Positions 1 to 11,307 of a stretch of 64,000 nt of DNA are shown here, piece after piece. The notes under the pieces are model-generated. The model saw only the letters and a list, made by a program, of their open reading frames with translations. It did not search any database and was not told the DNA's origin. The stretch's first letter is position 1; each line of letters starts with the position of its first letter. The stretch lies in contig CM022675.1 of NCBI GenBank assembly GCA_012295275.1, positions 448,229 through 512,228 of the forward strand, given 5' to 3'. The position numbers and the translations under genes are program-made. The stretch is from Chrysomallon squamiferum. Taxonomy: Eukaryota; Mollusca; Gastropoda; Neomphalida; Peltospiridae.

Positions 1-360
1 AGTGGGTTAAACCCGATTTTTTAACTTGATATACTTGTTGATCGGGATCCCGTAGCACCAAATCTGGAATTTTAGGCCAGTTGGAACAGTGGTGTGGGAG
101 ATATAGCCCCCTGAATTTTGAGATTTTCTCGTTACCACCAGCGTTTGAACCCTCATATTTCTCAGGAACTACTTGGCCAATCATCATAAAATTGGTATTG
201 TTGAAAATGCCAATTTTATGGATTCCAAATCTGCCATTATTGTTCAATTTCGAGAATGTTGGGGTACACTGACCTTTCTTGAAATTTAATCTACCACATA
301 TTAACTAAATCATATAAAAGTTTCAGAGGAGTAATCGTTTTTGTTTAGCCACAATATATA
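1..360. repeat. Left inverted repeat of a decayed element
   Basis: The reverse complement of about 255-360 matches 2,244-2,400: both contain a conserved block reading CCTCTGAAACTTTT, then a GATTAAATTTCAAGAAAG block, then GGTCAGTGTA and CCAACATTCT. The left copy lacks roughly 75 bases present in the right copy. Position 6 onwards also reads GTTAAACCCGA, which is the complement of the TCGGGTTTAAC found near 2,425. Together these bracket the pseudogene at 633-2,038. The outer boundary may lie left of the window. Confidence 0.6.
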
Positions 361-632
361 TTTCAAAAATGCATACCTGCGCGGATGATTGATACAGTGC
401 ATTACAATGTATATTTTCTACATGTATACACTTCTCTGAGACCAAAAACCCATCTTTGGAGTCAAAATTCACCTGACATGTCTGAAGGACATGTTCAACA
501 CAATCAGGCCCAAAGGGTTAACAGGACGTGTGGCTTCAAGCATGTGAGGAACTCCTTGATATCCCCTGGCAAAATCCCCATTGAACACATGACAATTAGA
601 AGTTTAAGACAAAGAGGTATTTTCACCTGCAT

Positions 633-2038
633 TTGTTTGACTATCTGAAGCTTTCAAACTGGACACAATATGTAAGTATTGTGTTTGTAAATATAACTGG
701 AACACATGCTGTCTGTGTTTGTAAATATCACCAAAACATAACACTGATGGCTGAGGCATGTCTCAAGTCATCAGTTCGTGATCTGATGAAGCTCCCTGTT
801 TGTTCAATTGAAAGTAAGAAGTGCATGATGCGGCACTGCAAGGATTGTCCTGGTCAGGAGGGTCTGATTGATTATTTGAATAACTGTGATGAGCTTTCCG
901 ACCTCGAGCAGATTAGTTACCTTCAGGAGGGCAGTACTGACTGAACTAAGTTTATTGACAAGTTGTCAAACTTACCCGGTATAGTTTCACAGTCAAAGCC
1001 CAAATTATAAACATGAAGGAGCTGAAGACTACTGGAAGATGTAATCCTGCAAAGTAATTTTGCAGAAAATTTCTGGTACGTTGTTCAGGATGAAATTCAG
1101 AGTTTCCAGTGGGAAAATAAACAGGCTTCCTTACATCCTTTCGTGGCATACTGCAGGTTGGCTGATGGAACCCTCAAATACCGTAACATTTGTGTACTGA
1201 GTGACACTAGGGAGCACTCAACGGTAACTATTTATGCTTTCTTGAGTGTTGTTATCCCATACCTTCAGACTGAGTTTCCTCATGTGAAAAAGATCCATTA
1301 TTTCACTGATCTCTGTGCTTGACCGTATAGAAATAAGAACAATAAGAACCATCATGAAGAGGAATTTGGTTTGGAAAGTGAACAGAACAAGCCACGGCAA
1401 AAGTGCCCATGATGGAATTGGGGAGACGGTGAAGAGGTTGCTGACAAAGGCCAGTTTGCAGCGTCCCTACACAGACCCAATCCAGATCAGTGAGGCTATC
1501 ATGGACTTCTGCACAAAGAATATTCAAGGCATTCACTTCTTCAACATCATACCAGAGCACATAGCAGAGCATGAGTTGGAACTAGAAAACGGTCAAAGGA
1601 ACACAGCAATTTCACCGGTTAGTTCCAGTGTGTAAGTTAAAAATGCATGCCTGCAAGCTGAGCCTGCAGAGTGACCCACCAGAACTAGTATCTGTTCAGG
1701 ATTCTGAGGATGATATGACACAGTTACCAGAGGAGCCTTCCACTGAAGCCAAGAACCAAACCTACGTTTGTTATCTGTATGACAATGAGGCATGGGTTGG
1801 GCTAGCTGATGACTTTTCAGAAGAGCACGGAGACTTCTTCATTCGTTTCATGCACCCTCACGGACCTTCTAAGTTATTTCACTGGCCAAATGAAGAAAAC
1901 ACTTGTTGGATTAGTCAAGAGGACATTTTCTGTGTCATTGATACACCTTCTATTGCATCTTCTAGACGGATATACTCCCTGAGTAAACAGGATGATGCTG
2001 GATGTGCAAGAATGTGGGGGAAGTGGGTGACTGAATGA
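633..2038 (+). pseudogene. Decayed uncharacterised gene of a recurrent invertebrate family, probably element-borne
   Basis: Four stretches of one protein can be followed through three frames. Part 1 (about 700-944) has a Cys/His-rich segment including VCVCKYHQN and a CKDCPGQE motif. Part 2 (about 975-1,320, frame-shifted, with internal stops) includes AENFWYVVQDEIQSF and HPFVAYCRLADG. Part 3 (1,315-1,620) contains HGKSAHDGIGETVKRL. Part 4 (1,660-2,038) contains FIRFMHPHGPSKLFHWPN and ends with a Ser/Arg-rich tail before TGA. From memory this order, including the SHGKgpCDGvGGTVKR-type block and the C-terminal HPxGP..FxWP block, recurs in uncharacterised proteins of cnidarians, arthropods and molluscs whose function I do not know. 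Frameshifts near 975 and 1,320 and several stops show it is not functional here. The inverted repeats on both sides suggest it travelled on a DNA element. Confidence 0.65.
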
Positions 2039-2234
2039 TTTTGTGACTGCTGAACTGGTGAGAAGGCAGTGAGGGAAGTAGTTTGATATCATATGATCAT
2101 AGCATGTAGTCCTATAATGTATTACACGGTGATCAAGTTATATGGTGATTTCTAGCATCAGGAATTGGTCTTAGGTTTTAGCTAATCAGATATTAATGGC
2201 AGAAAAGGTGTTATTTTCATGGACATGCAATTTT

Positions 2235-2945
2235 TGAATCTGTATTGTTGCTAAATAAAGAATAGTACACCTCTGAAACTTTTGTATGTTTTAGTTAACA
2301 TGTAGGAGATTAAATTTCAAGAAAGTTCATCTCCTGGTCACGTGATTCACAAGGTCAGTTTTAAGGCCATAACAAAGGTCAATAGGTCAGTGTATCCCAA
2401 CATTCTGAAATCTGAGATGGTCGGGTTTAACATATCTATATTTTTCGGGTGGGGGTGTTTTGACGCAGAATGACCCTATAGCATAATAACAATATATTGC
2501 ATATAACTTAATTCAATAAAACGTTCTCTCTTTCTATCTCATTCGTTCTCTCTGTCTCTTATACCCTCAAACCAGCATTTTATGTTTGTTGAATGTGTAT
2601 TACTGCTAAACAAAGAACATTGTACCTCTGAAACTTTTGTATGTTTTAGTTAACATGAGGGAGATTAAATTTCAAGAAAGGCAATCTCAAGGTCACGTGA
2701 TTCACAACGTCATCTTTAAGGCCATAACACAGGCAGAAAAGGTCAGTGTATCTCAACATTCTCAAATCTGAGATGGTCGGGTTTAAAATATCTTTTCTTC
2801 TGTTTTGGGAGGTGGTGGTGATTTGATACAGAATGACCCTATATCATAATAACTATATATTGCATATACAGTAATTAAATAAAACGCTCTATCTTTCTAT
2901 CTGTACCTCATTCGTTCTCACTGTCTCTTTTACCGTCAAACCAGC
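2235..2945. repeat. Two tandem copies of a 355-bp unit (element end plus host intron)
   Basis: The motif ACCTCTGAAAC recurs at 2,269 and 2,624, giving a period of 355. Each unit contains the right inverted repeat of the element, then CGGGTTTAA, then intron sequence ending in a CTTTCTATCT / CATTCGTTCTC / CAAACCAGCATTTT block. That last part matches (inverted) the intron after exon 7 in the right chitin synthase copy near 56,990-57,060. So a segment spanning the element-intron junction was duplicated after insertion. Confidence 0.7.
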
Positions 2946-2998
2946 ATTTTGTGTTTTGGTATAAATTTTGGTGTATAATTTGGTGACTATGATTTTAC

Positions 2999-3095
2999 CT
3001 CGTCAGTCAGGCCAATCATTTTCATGATGTCATTTTGAATCTTGAAGTCTTCAATAAGATCTTGTTTCTGTTTGGGAAAAGGCTTTGATGCGATT
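2999..3095 (-). CDS. Left copy exon 7
   Basis: 97 bases, phases 2 to 0, acceptor CACAG and donor GTAAAA. It encodes a segment ending in NDIMKMIGLTDE of the myosin upper 50-kDa region. The exon at 56,833-56,929 has the same length and differs at a few residues (KQKQDLIED versus KQKEDLIKD). Confidence 0.85.
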
Positions 3096-3317
3096 CTGTG
3101 AACAAACAAATAACAAACAGTTTAAACCAAACGAACAATAAATAACAAAACTCATAAATAAATAATTAAATATATATATATATAAAAAAATAAATAAATA
3201 AATAAATAAATAAGTATTTATCACCATTTTGTTGCAATAAATAGAAAATCTTATTACATATATCAAGATGTTTAAATTAATTAACGATCTAAAGCAGCTT
3301 ATTATCATGTGACCTAC

Positions 3318-3462
3318 CTGAAACTGTTTGAATCGAGTTTGAGTTCTTTTTTTTCCTTTTCATTGAGTCCAGCTAGGAGACAGTAAAAAATGTGGAAATT
3401 CGCTTCCCCTTCAGACTGCAGAACAACCCTCGACTTTTCCAGCATGTAATCCCGTATTGTGG
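3318..3462 (-). CDS. Left copy exon 6
   Basis: 145 bases, acceptor CTACAG, donor GTAGGT. It encodes the motor segment with [11 protein letters not shown] and [14 protein letters not shown], the myosin strand-helix following switch I (family consensus LLEKSRV...NYHIFYQLL). It differs from 56,389-56,533 by one clear residue (TIRDY versus TVRDY). Confidence 0.9.
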
Positions 3463-3699
3463 CTGTAGAAATAAGCATTTGTTTCTGTATTCTACACATC
3501 CAACAACAACAACAACAACAACAACAACAACCACATCACATTGTCATATATACATACACGAAGATATTTAACAAACAGATGAACAGATAAATTCATGAAA
3601 AATATTCTCTAACAGTTTTACTGCACTTGTTTAATTTATTTACTAATGTGAGTGTAATTAAAGCAATTTGTCATCCTTTTCTTATTTTCCACAACTTAC

Positions 3700-3814
3700 C
3701 ATCTACAATCTGACCATTGTCATCACAGCCTAGTTCTAGATATTTGGCAAATCTGCTCGAATTGTTATTGAGGATTGTCTTTGCATTGCCAAAAGCCTCC
3801 AACAAAGGGTTAAC
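3700..3814 (-). CDS. Left copy exon 5 (switch I)
   Basis: 115 bases, phase 0 to 1, donor GTAAGT. It encodes [12 protein letters not shown] followed by switch I NNNSSRF, both myosin hallmarks. Compared with 56,027-56,141 it reads [16 protein letters not shown] rather than [16 protein letters not shown]. Confidence 0.9.
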
Positions 3815-3854
3815 CTAATTAAAAATTTCAGAAAACAACCTTTAGTAATAGTGT

Positions 3855-3857
<3 letters not shown>

Positions 3858-3908
<51 letters not shown>
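3858..3908. repeat. (AC)n microsatellite in intron 4 of left copy
   Basis: About 25 AC units. The right copy has only a short GT-rich stretch at the equivalent intron position near 55,970. Confidence 0.95.
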
Positions 3909-3913
<5 letters not shown>

Positions 3914-4048
3914 CGCACACAAACAGATACACACACATTAATAAACAAATACAATTAAAAGTTAACTGAATAAATATACAAATTAAAATAATTAGAGAAA
4001 CAAACAAACAAACAAACAAACAAAAAACAAATAAATAAATAAACGAAC

Positions 4049-4165
4049 CTCTACGATTTCCTTAGCAAGTTGAGAATTACTGCCACACATCCAGATCAAA
4101 TGTTTTATCATCATTTTGGTGTTTTCAGTTTTTCCCGATCCAGATTCGCCTGTAACAAGCAGCAC
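4049..4165 (-). CDS. Left copy exon 4 (P-loop)
   Basis: 117 bases in phase 0, acceptor CCCAG, donor GTTCGT. It encodes VLLVTGESGSGKTENTK, the ATP-binding P-loop of myosin, with Ser in place of the usual Ala in GESGAGKT. The first residue is Val here and Met in the right copy. Confidence 0.92.
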
Positions 4166-4244
4166 CTGGGCCAACAATAAAATAAGAGTGTAACAGAAAC
4201 ATATTCACTGTTATTATTTATTATTATTATTATCATTTATTTAT

Positions 4245-4283
<39 letters not shown>

Positions 4284-4663
4284 AGACAAATAAATCTTAG
4301 AAAGAACTAATAATTTCTTGTTTCTAATCGGTTAATATATGTTATATATATATTCATTATGTACAGGTGACATAGATAAAAACATTTTCTATAGTTTGAG
4401 CTAATAAGAATAAAAGATGCCTCAGTAAAAAAATGTTTAATAAAAAAAAATAAAGATTTTAAAAAAGAAATAATCAATGAGAACAACAATTTGCTATATT
4501 TAATATTAACGGTAATTAAATGTTAAATTATATGATTTTTGAGTAATATCAGTCAGCAAACAGCCAGAACGCATTTATCCTTTTTACAGAAATTTAGTTA
4601 AAAGAAATTCTGTAAAATAATAACAACAACAAAAAGCATGAAAGGCAAGTGAGAATGACTCAC

Positions 4664-4771
4664 CTGGTTTTTCTCAGTTTCACGTAGACGTTTGTACGCC
4701 TTCGTCGTGACACCAAAGATGTGAGGCTTGTTATTGTTAGCCAGGTTTTCACTACTGTATTCTTCATGATA
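4664..4771 (-). CDS. Left copy exon 3
   Basis: 108 bases in phase 0, acceptor TTTCAG, donor GTGAGT. It encodes YHEEYSSENLANNN then PHIFGVTTKAYKRL, corresponding to the myosin PHIFAIADxAYRxM motif before the P-loop. Confidence 0.92.
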
Positions 4772-4872
4772 CTGAAAGTGAATATTTTCTTTTACGTAAC
4801 TAGTTTGTAATTTTAATCAAACATACTATGTTTATATATATATTTGCTATATTTATATATATAAAATGGCAC

Positions 4873-4879
<7 letters not shown>

Positions 4880-4938
<59 letters not shown>
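4880..4938. repeat. (CA)n(TA)n microsatellite in intron 2 of left copy
   Basis: About 20 CA units run directly into about 9 TA units. The right copy has an inverted, shorter (GT)n(AT)n at about 54,855-54,898 at the matching place, so the tract predates the duplication. Confidence 0.95.
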
Positions 4939-5149
4939 GTGTGGAAAGAGAGAGATCCATTTTCAAAAATAGAGATAATAATAATGCAACTTACAATATA
5001 TTATAATGCAAACAATATAACTAATTAACTAACTTACTAACTACCTAAATAAATAAATAACACCCCCAAAATAGTAAACAAAACAAAACAAAACAAATAA
5101 AACAAAGAATAAATCGTCACCCTCCTCCAAACAAAAATAAAATGTTTTC

Positions 5150-5345
5150 TTCAAAAAGAAAATGTTTTCTTCAAAAGAGAAACAGTATTCTGTGTATATG
5201 TCAAGATCTTTAAAAGAGAAACAGTATTCTGTATTCTACACTTATCATTTACCTGCTCTGTGTATATGTCAACATCTTTAAAAGAGAAACAGTATTCTGT
5301 ATTCTACACTTATCATTTACCTGCTCTGTGTATATGTCAAGATCT
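5150..5345. repeat. 68-bp minisatellite at exon 2/intron 2 boundary, left copy
   Basis: Repeated blocks contain TCTTTAAAAGAGAAACAGTA followed by a run ending TTACCTGCTCTGTGTATATG, the complement of an exon end, splice donor and intron start. It is the same repeat as at 54,376-54,655. The outermost unit, inside exon 2, is rearranged and creates the TGA. Confidence 0.8.
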
Positions 5346-5430
5346 CTGAAACAGTATGTATTCTTCAAGATATGTCAACTTCTTTAAAAGGATTCACTGA
5401 AATGAGGATGTCATGACCGCCGCCACTTGT
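5321..5430 (-). pseudogene. Left copy exon 2, damaged
   Basis: The exon opens correctly after TTTGCAG and encodes TSGGGHDILISVNPFK, the myosin GDILVAVNPFK motif. It then reads EVDIS and TGA at 5,367-5,365. Relative to exon 2 of the right copy (72 bases) there are 38 extra bases before the first CAG|GTAAAT donor, so both a stop and a frame change result. The extra bases look like a scrambled 68-bp repeat unit. Confidence 0.8.
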
Positions 5431-5598
5431 CTGCAAATTTTAAAATGGTTCACATTAAATAATTTATAGGATTCATTCAAAATATCTGATTTGTTTCTGA
5501 TCTAAAATGTTCAAAATATACAATTTGATATGCAGTAACACAATGCAGTTAATTTAGTTGTTGGATATATTTACAACAGGGACAACAACAATGATAAT

Positions 5599-5688
<90 letters not shown>
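5599..5688. repeat. (AAC)n(AAT)n microsatellite
   Basis: AAC units pass into AAT units. The flank ATCCTGCTATGGTAAATTAA matches (inverted) the flank at about 54,035-54,060 in the right copy, showing that intron 1 is shared. Confidence 0.95.
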
Positions 5689-6844
5689 CACGAGCTGACA
5701 TCCTGCTATGGTAAATTAATTACAGTGTCACGGCTTCTGAGAACATTAAATTTTATGAAAAGTATATTGAAAACAACAGTTTTTATTTACATATAACCAT
5801 CATTAATTAAAGCGTTATTATGTAACAAAATGATTTGATAATATTTGATGAACAATTACTTACTTAATATCACTTTGTTTTTGTACATTATTAGATTTAA
5901 TATATGATTTTATTCTGCTCTGAACCACAATATCGATACAGTAGATTCCAAACTTTAAGGTGAAATTACAATTTTATGATATAATCGTGGCGTAAACTCA
6001 TTAGTGCCTCTTTGCCAGATTTGCTTTTAATTGTAATTTTGTTTTCTATGTTGTAAATTATATAATATTCACTTATTTTTATATGCCCATTTAAAGCAGA
6101 ATGTCTGCTACATTTTATCTTAAGTCTATTATTATTTTTGTTTAGCTATCTTCTATAATCGTGTTTATAATATATATCTTTATGTTTTTTGATGTTTACC
6201 TAATTCATGTCAGAAAATGGGGGTAGATACACAAAAACTAAAGTATGCAGAGGTACATGGGCTATTTAGACGCTGTATTATATAATTAGGGGAAGTTCCG
6301 TTATTTCATAAACAAAGAAACACTGGCATTAAAATTGCAAAGTAAATTCAGGAAGTGTTTACTGAACGTCCGCGCGATGGTTATATAAGTAGTCGACACG
6401 CATTTTAAACGAGATCTCTTTGATCGGTGCCCTTCTTAAGACACGTTGTCTGACGGCTATCTGCACAAGACAAAGGACCACTCAACCAATGGGAATTATA
6501 TTTTAATGTTTTTTGTGTGTAACATACATGCTGAGCGATTAAAGATAGCTGAAGACGGCTAAAAATGAGACGTCACAACTTGAAGATTTTATTTGTGATG
6601 TAAATAGTTTTTCTTTTAGACTCGTGTACACGGTATATGGGTGAGGTTAGACTGCACTGACTGACTATGGGCCAGGCCAGCCTACTGTAACTAAACACTA
6701 GGTGTGTAAACAATGTTTCCCAGCCAATAGAAGACATCTAGGAAGTCTTCCCTGTCACTCTATTTCTAGGGAGTCGTTGACTAGAAATGAGTTCGCTGTA
6801 TAAGAAGATGGAGATTACGATCTGGAATGTTTGTAATACATATA

Positions 6845-7813
6845 CAGTGGAACATCGACTTACGAGTGCACCGACTTACGAGTTACGAGCGAGCTTCAGA
6901 AACGCCGCCGCAACGAACAACATGACATCCGGCAAGCATTCTGTGTCTCACTCCTTTAATTCACGTGGTTAATTCACCATGGAAACATCTCTGTTGTGTT
7001 GTGCTCTCGTTTTGAGCAATATTTTACAAGATTTCTTTTTCCTGGCCATGGATCCTGAGAAAACCAGTGCAAAGGACAGTGCTGGGAATAAGCGGACGAT
7101 GTCCGTTGAATTAAAGCTTGAATTCATAGAAAACATGAGCGAGGTGTGCGTGTAATCGACTTGGCTAAGCAGTACGAGCGTAGTATTTCTACGATATGTA
7201 CCATTCTGAAGCTGAAGGAGTCGATAAAGGCTGTAACTCCAGGCAAAGGCGTTAAAATAATTTGTCTGATTTCCAAGATAAATACATTTTACAAAAGCAG
7301 TTAATTTCTTTACATTCTCTTTTATTTATTTATTTATTTTTTTGTTTGATATTTGTCATTTATAAATACATTTTTTTCATTTAAAAATACGTTAGAAAAA
7401 AAAATAGGATAGTTTTTGGGTGACTGGAACGGATTAATGGTTTTTCACTTAATTTCAGCTGGGTAAATTGGTTTGATATACGAGCAAATTGAGATAAGAG
7501 CTTGGTCACAGAACGAATTAAACTCTGAAGTTAAGGTACCACTATATATATTTATTTATTTGGCAAAATACTGGACAAAACGCGAGCACAACACAACAGA
7601 GATGCTTTCGCGGAAAAGTAAACGTGAAATAAATGAACGAGACGAGGGGTGATGGCCGGATGCTATGTTGTTCGTTGCGCCAAATAGCGGCGGCGTATCT
7701 GAAGCTCGTTCGTTTCTCGGATTTTGGCTCGGAACTCAAAGCAGAAATGGACCGGGCGACTGCACGTAACTAAAAAACTCGTAAGAAGAGACCTTCGTAA
7801 GTCGAGGTACCAC
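6845..7813 (+). mobile_element. Tigger/pogo-like element, module 1, degenerate
   Basis: It starts after TA with CAGTGG and a CGACTTACGAGT repeat, and ends GTAAGTCGAGGTACCAC, an inverted terminus. The interior resembles the N-terminal DNA-binding part of a Tigger/pogo (CENP-B-type) transposase: a SVELKLEFIE-like block, a frameshift, then VIDLAKQYERS and STICTILK-type residues. The catalytic domain is absent. At about 970 bases it is a decayed, internally deleted copy. Confidence 0.7.
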
Positions 7814-7825
7814 ACACACATATAC

Positions 7826-8080
7826 CTTGACTTACGAGTTAAAAAAAACCGGAAGATTAATATATACTTTACATAAATGACACTGAAGATAAGTCAGTTT
7901 GTCATTTTGTTCACCATCAGCATATGATAATGTGTGAAACTATATGATGAATTACTTTTATATTAAGTTTATTTGAACTATAAACTACAAACGTTTTGTA
8001 CTCAGACTTTTAGCAAAGAAGTTAAAGGAGAATGGTTGACCTCTGTGCTACAGTGATTGTAATATTCAGTATTTTATTCA
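7826..8080. other. Intergenic/intronic spacer, module 1 tail
   Basis: Contains a stray CTTGACTTACGAGTT terminus-like sequence, then A+T-rich DNA repeated almost unchanged at 10,130-10,390. No coding signal. Confidence 0.6.
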
Positions 8081-9052
8081 GATTTGATAATATTTGATGA
8101 ACACTTATTTTAAATCATTTAGCTTTTGTACATTATTAGACTGCTCTGATCCACAGTATCGATAAAGTAGATTCCAAATTTTAAGGTGAAAATACAATTT
8201 TATTATATAATTTTGACGGAAACACATTAGTGCTTCTTTGCCAGATTTGCTTTTAACTGTAATTTTGTTCTCTATGTTGTGAATTATGTAATATTCACTA
8301 AACCTTTATTTTTATATGCCCATTTAAAGCAGAATGTCTGCTACATTTTATAATAAGTATATTGTACTTTTGTTTAGATATCTTGTATAATCGTGTTTAT
8401 AATATAGATCTTTACAGTTTTTATATGTTTACCTAACTAATGTCAGAAAATGGGGGTAGATACACAAAACCTAAATAGCAGAGCGTATGCAGAGGTACAT
8501 GGGCTATTTAGAAGCTGTATTATATAATTAGGTGAAGTTCCGTTATTTTATAAAGAAAGAAACATTGGCATTAAAGTCGGAAAGTAAATTCAGAAAGGCT
8601 GTCTGCAGAGGTGTTTACTGAACGTCCGCACGATGGTTATATAAGTAGTCCGCACGCGTTTTAAACGAAATAGCTTTGATCGGTGCCCTTCTTGAGACAC
8701 GTTGTCTGAGGACCACTCAGGCAATGGTAATAATATATTTTTTTGTATATAACATACATGCTGAGCGATTAAAGATAGCTGGAGACTGTTAAAAATGATA
8801 CGTCACAATTTGAAAATTTTATTTTTCGCTTTGATGTAAATAGTTTTTCTTTTAGAATCGTGTACACGGTATACGGGTTAGGTTACACTCCATTGACTGA
8901 CTATGGGTCAGGCCAGCCTACTGTAACTAAACACAATACACAGCATCTAGGAAGTCTTCCCTGTCACTCCATTTCTAGGGAGTGGGTGGAAAAGAAATGA
9001 GTTCGCTGTATAAGATGGAGATTTACGATCTGGAATGTCTGTAATATATATA

Positions 9053-9672
9053 CAGTGGTATCTTGTCTTTTTACGAGTGCCCCAACTTGAGAGTTTTCCG
9101 GTTTTCGAGCAGTCGTCTGGTCGACTTTTTGCTTTGCATTGCGAGCCAAAATCCGTGTTACGAACGATCTTCAGAAACGCCGCCTCTAGTTGGCGCAACG
9201 AACAACATAACATCCGGCCAGCATCCCGCATCTCACTCCTTTAATTCACGTGGTTAATTCACCATGGAAACATCCCTGTTGAGTTGTGCTCTCGTTTTGA
9301 GCAGTATTTTGACAATATTTTTTTCTGGCCATGGATCCTAAGAAAACCAGTGCAAAGGACAGGACTGTGCAAATAAGCGGATGATGTCCGTGTAATTAAA
9401 GTTTGAACTCATAGAAAAACATGAGCGAGGTGTGCGTGTAGTCGACTTGGCTAAGCAGTACGAGCGTAGTATTTATACGATATGTACCATTCTGAAGCTG
9501 AAGAGTCGATAAAGGCTGTTACTCCAGCCAAATGCGTTAAAATAATGTGTCTGATGTCCAAGATAAATACATTTTACTAAACCAATTTATTTCTTTCCAT
9601 TCTCTTTTATTTTGGTTTTATATAATATTTGTCATTTATAAATACATTTATTTTTATTTAGAAAAACGTTAC

Positions 9673-9710
<38 letters not shown>

Positions 9711-10122
9711 TTTGGTTTGTTTTTGGATGATTGGAAGGGATTAATGGTTTTTCAATTAATTTCAGTTAGCAAAATTGATTTGATATACGAGAAAATTGAG
9801 GTACGAGCTTGGTCACTAAACGAATTAAACTCTGAAATTAAGATACCACTATATATATTTATTTATTTGGCAATACACTGCACAAAACGCGGGAACAACA
9901 CAGCAGAGATGCTTTCGCGGAGAAGTAAGCATGTGAAGTAAATGAATGAGATATGGGATGCTGGCGTAATGCTATGTTGTTCGTTGCGTCAATTAGCGGC
10001 GCCTTATCTGAAGCTCGCTCGTTTCTCGGATTTTGGCTCGGAACTCAAAGCAAAAATGGACCGGGCGACTGCACGTAACTAAAAAACTCGTAAGAAGAGA
10101 CCTTCGTAAGTCGAGGTACCAC
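9053..10122 (+). mobile_element. Tigger/pogo-like element, module 2, degenerate
   Basis: Begins TA|CAGTGGTATC and ends GTAAGTCGAGGTACC. Interior fragments read KTSAKDRT and, in another frame, GVRVVDLAKQYERS and STICTILK-type residues. It contains a poly(A) tract at 9,674-9,707. No intact transposase. Confidence 0.7.
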
Positions 10123-10572
10123 ACACACATATACCTTGACTTACGAGTTAAAAAAAAACGGAAGATTAATATATACTTTACATAAATGACACTGAAGATA
10201 CGTCAGTTTGTCATTTTGTTCACCATCAGCATATGATAATGTCTGAATCTATATGATGAATTACTTTTACATTAAGTTTATTTGAACTATAAACTACAAA
10301 CGTTTTGTACTCAGACTTTTAGCAAAGACGTTAAAGGAGAATGGTTGACCTCTGTGCTACAGTGATTGTAATATTCAGTATTTTATTCAGATTTGAAAAT
10401 ATACTTTAACAAAAAAGAACGCAAAAGTAGATTTTATTGACATTGGGAATATCTATGTAATGGATCAACAGAAAGCAGCAGAATGTTCACATTTTACACA
10501 GACTTTCACAGTTCATTAATATTGATGGTATTAATTGAAAAGGTTAAAGTTCAAGGTTATAATAGTATAATA

Positions 10573-10926
10573 TCAATACTTTGTGTGCCCACCATGGGAG
10601 TCCAGAACTGCCTGACATCTCCTTCCCATGGCAGTAATGACATTACGAATTACACCTTGTGGAATGGCGACCCACTCTGTATGTAGTAATAATGCCAACT
10701 GAGCACGATTTTGTGGTTGTGGTTGATGCTGCCTCAGTCGTCTATCCAAATCGTCCCATAAATGCTCTATAGGGTTCAAATCAGAAGATTTATAGGGCCA
10801 GGGCAGCACCTGAATGTTATTGTTGTCTAGGTACGCTGTTGTGAGTCTGGCTGTATGTGGTCTCGCATTGTCGTGCTGGAATACAGTGTTACCATTATTC
10901 ATAACTGGAGCGACATGTGGCTGCAC
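10573..10926 (-). pseudogene. Tc1-like transposase, C-terminal half
   Basis: About 117 residues containing FQHDNARPHTA (second catalytic Asp) and SSDLNPIEHLWD (catalytic Glu), the signature DDE end of Tc1/mariner transposases. It ends at the normal C terminus. The link to the upstream half at 11,101 needs frame changes and crosses stops, so it is inactive. Confidence 0.9.
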
Positions 10927-11100
10927 AATTTGATCTCGATATCTGTGTGCCGTTCAGTTGCCTTGGATGTGAACCAGGTTGGTCCTGCCAGTGTATGAGA
11001 TTGCTGCCTACACCATCACACTACCACCGCCAAATCTGTCCGCTTCCTGTATGCAGTTTACAGCAAAACGTTGACCATGAATTCTGTAAACTCGACATCT

Positions 11101-11307
11101 TCAATCTGCTCGACGAAGCAGAAATCGAGCCTCGTCACTAAACCAGACAATTCTCCATCGTAACTGAGGCCAGACTCTGTGCACTTGACACCACTGACGT
11201 CGTAGTCGACGATGTTGTTGAGTCAAATCCTCTCTTGCATTTTTGTAACTCTCGTATTCAAGTTTCATGTGCCGCACGTGCACATGCTCTGGTAACGTGG
11301 TTTGCAT
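11101..11307 (-). pseudogene. Tc1-like transposase, central part
   Basis: Contains RWRIVWFSDEARFLL, where the D of FSDE is the first catalytic Asp of Tc1-type transposases. Between this piece and 10,926 the fragments of RVYRIHGQRF and GGGSVMV can be read with stops in between. The N-terminal DNA-binding domain is mostly unrecognisable. Confidence 0.8.
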
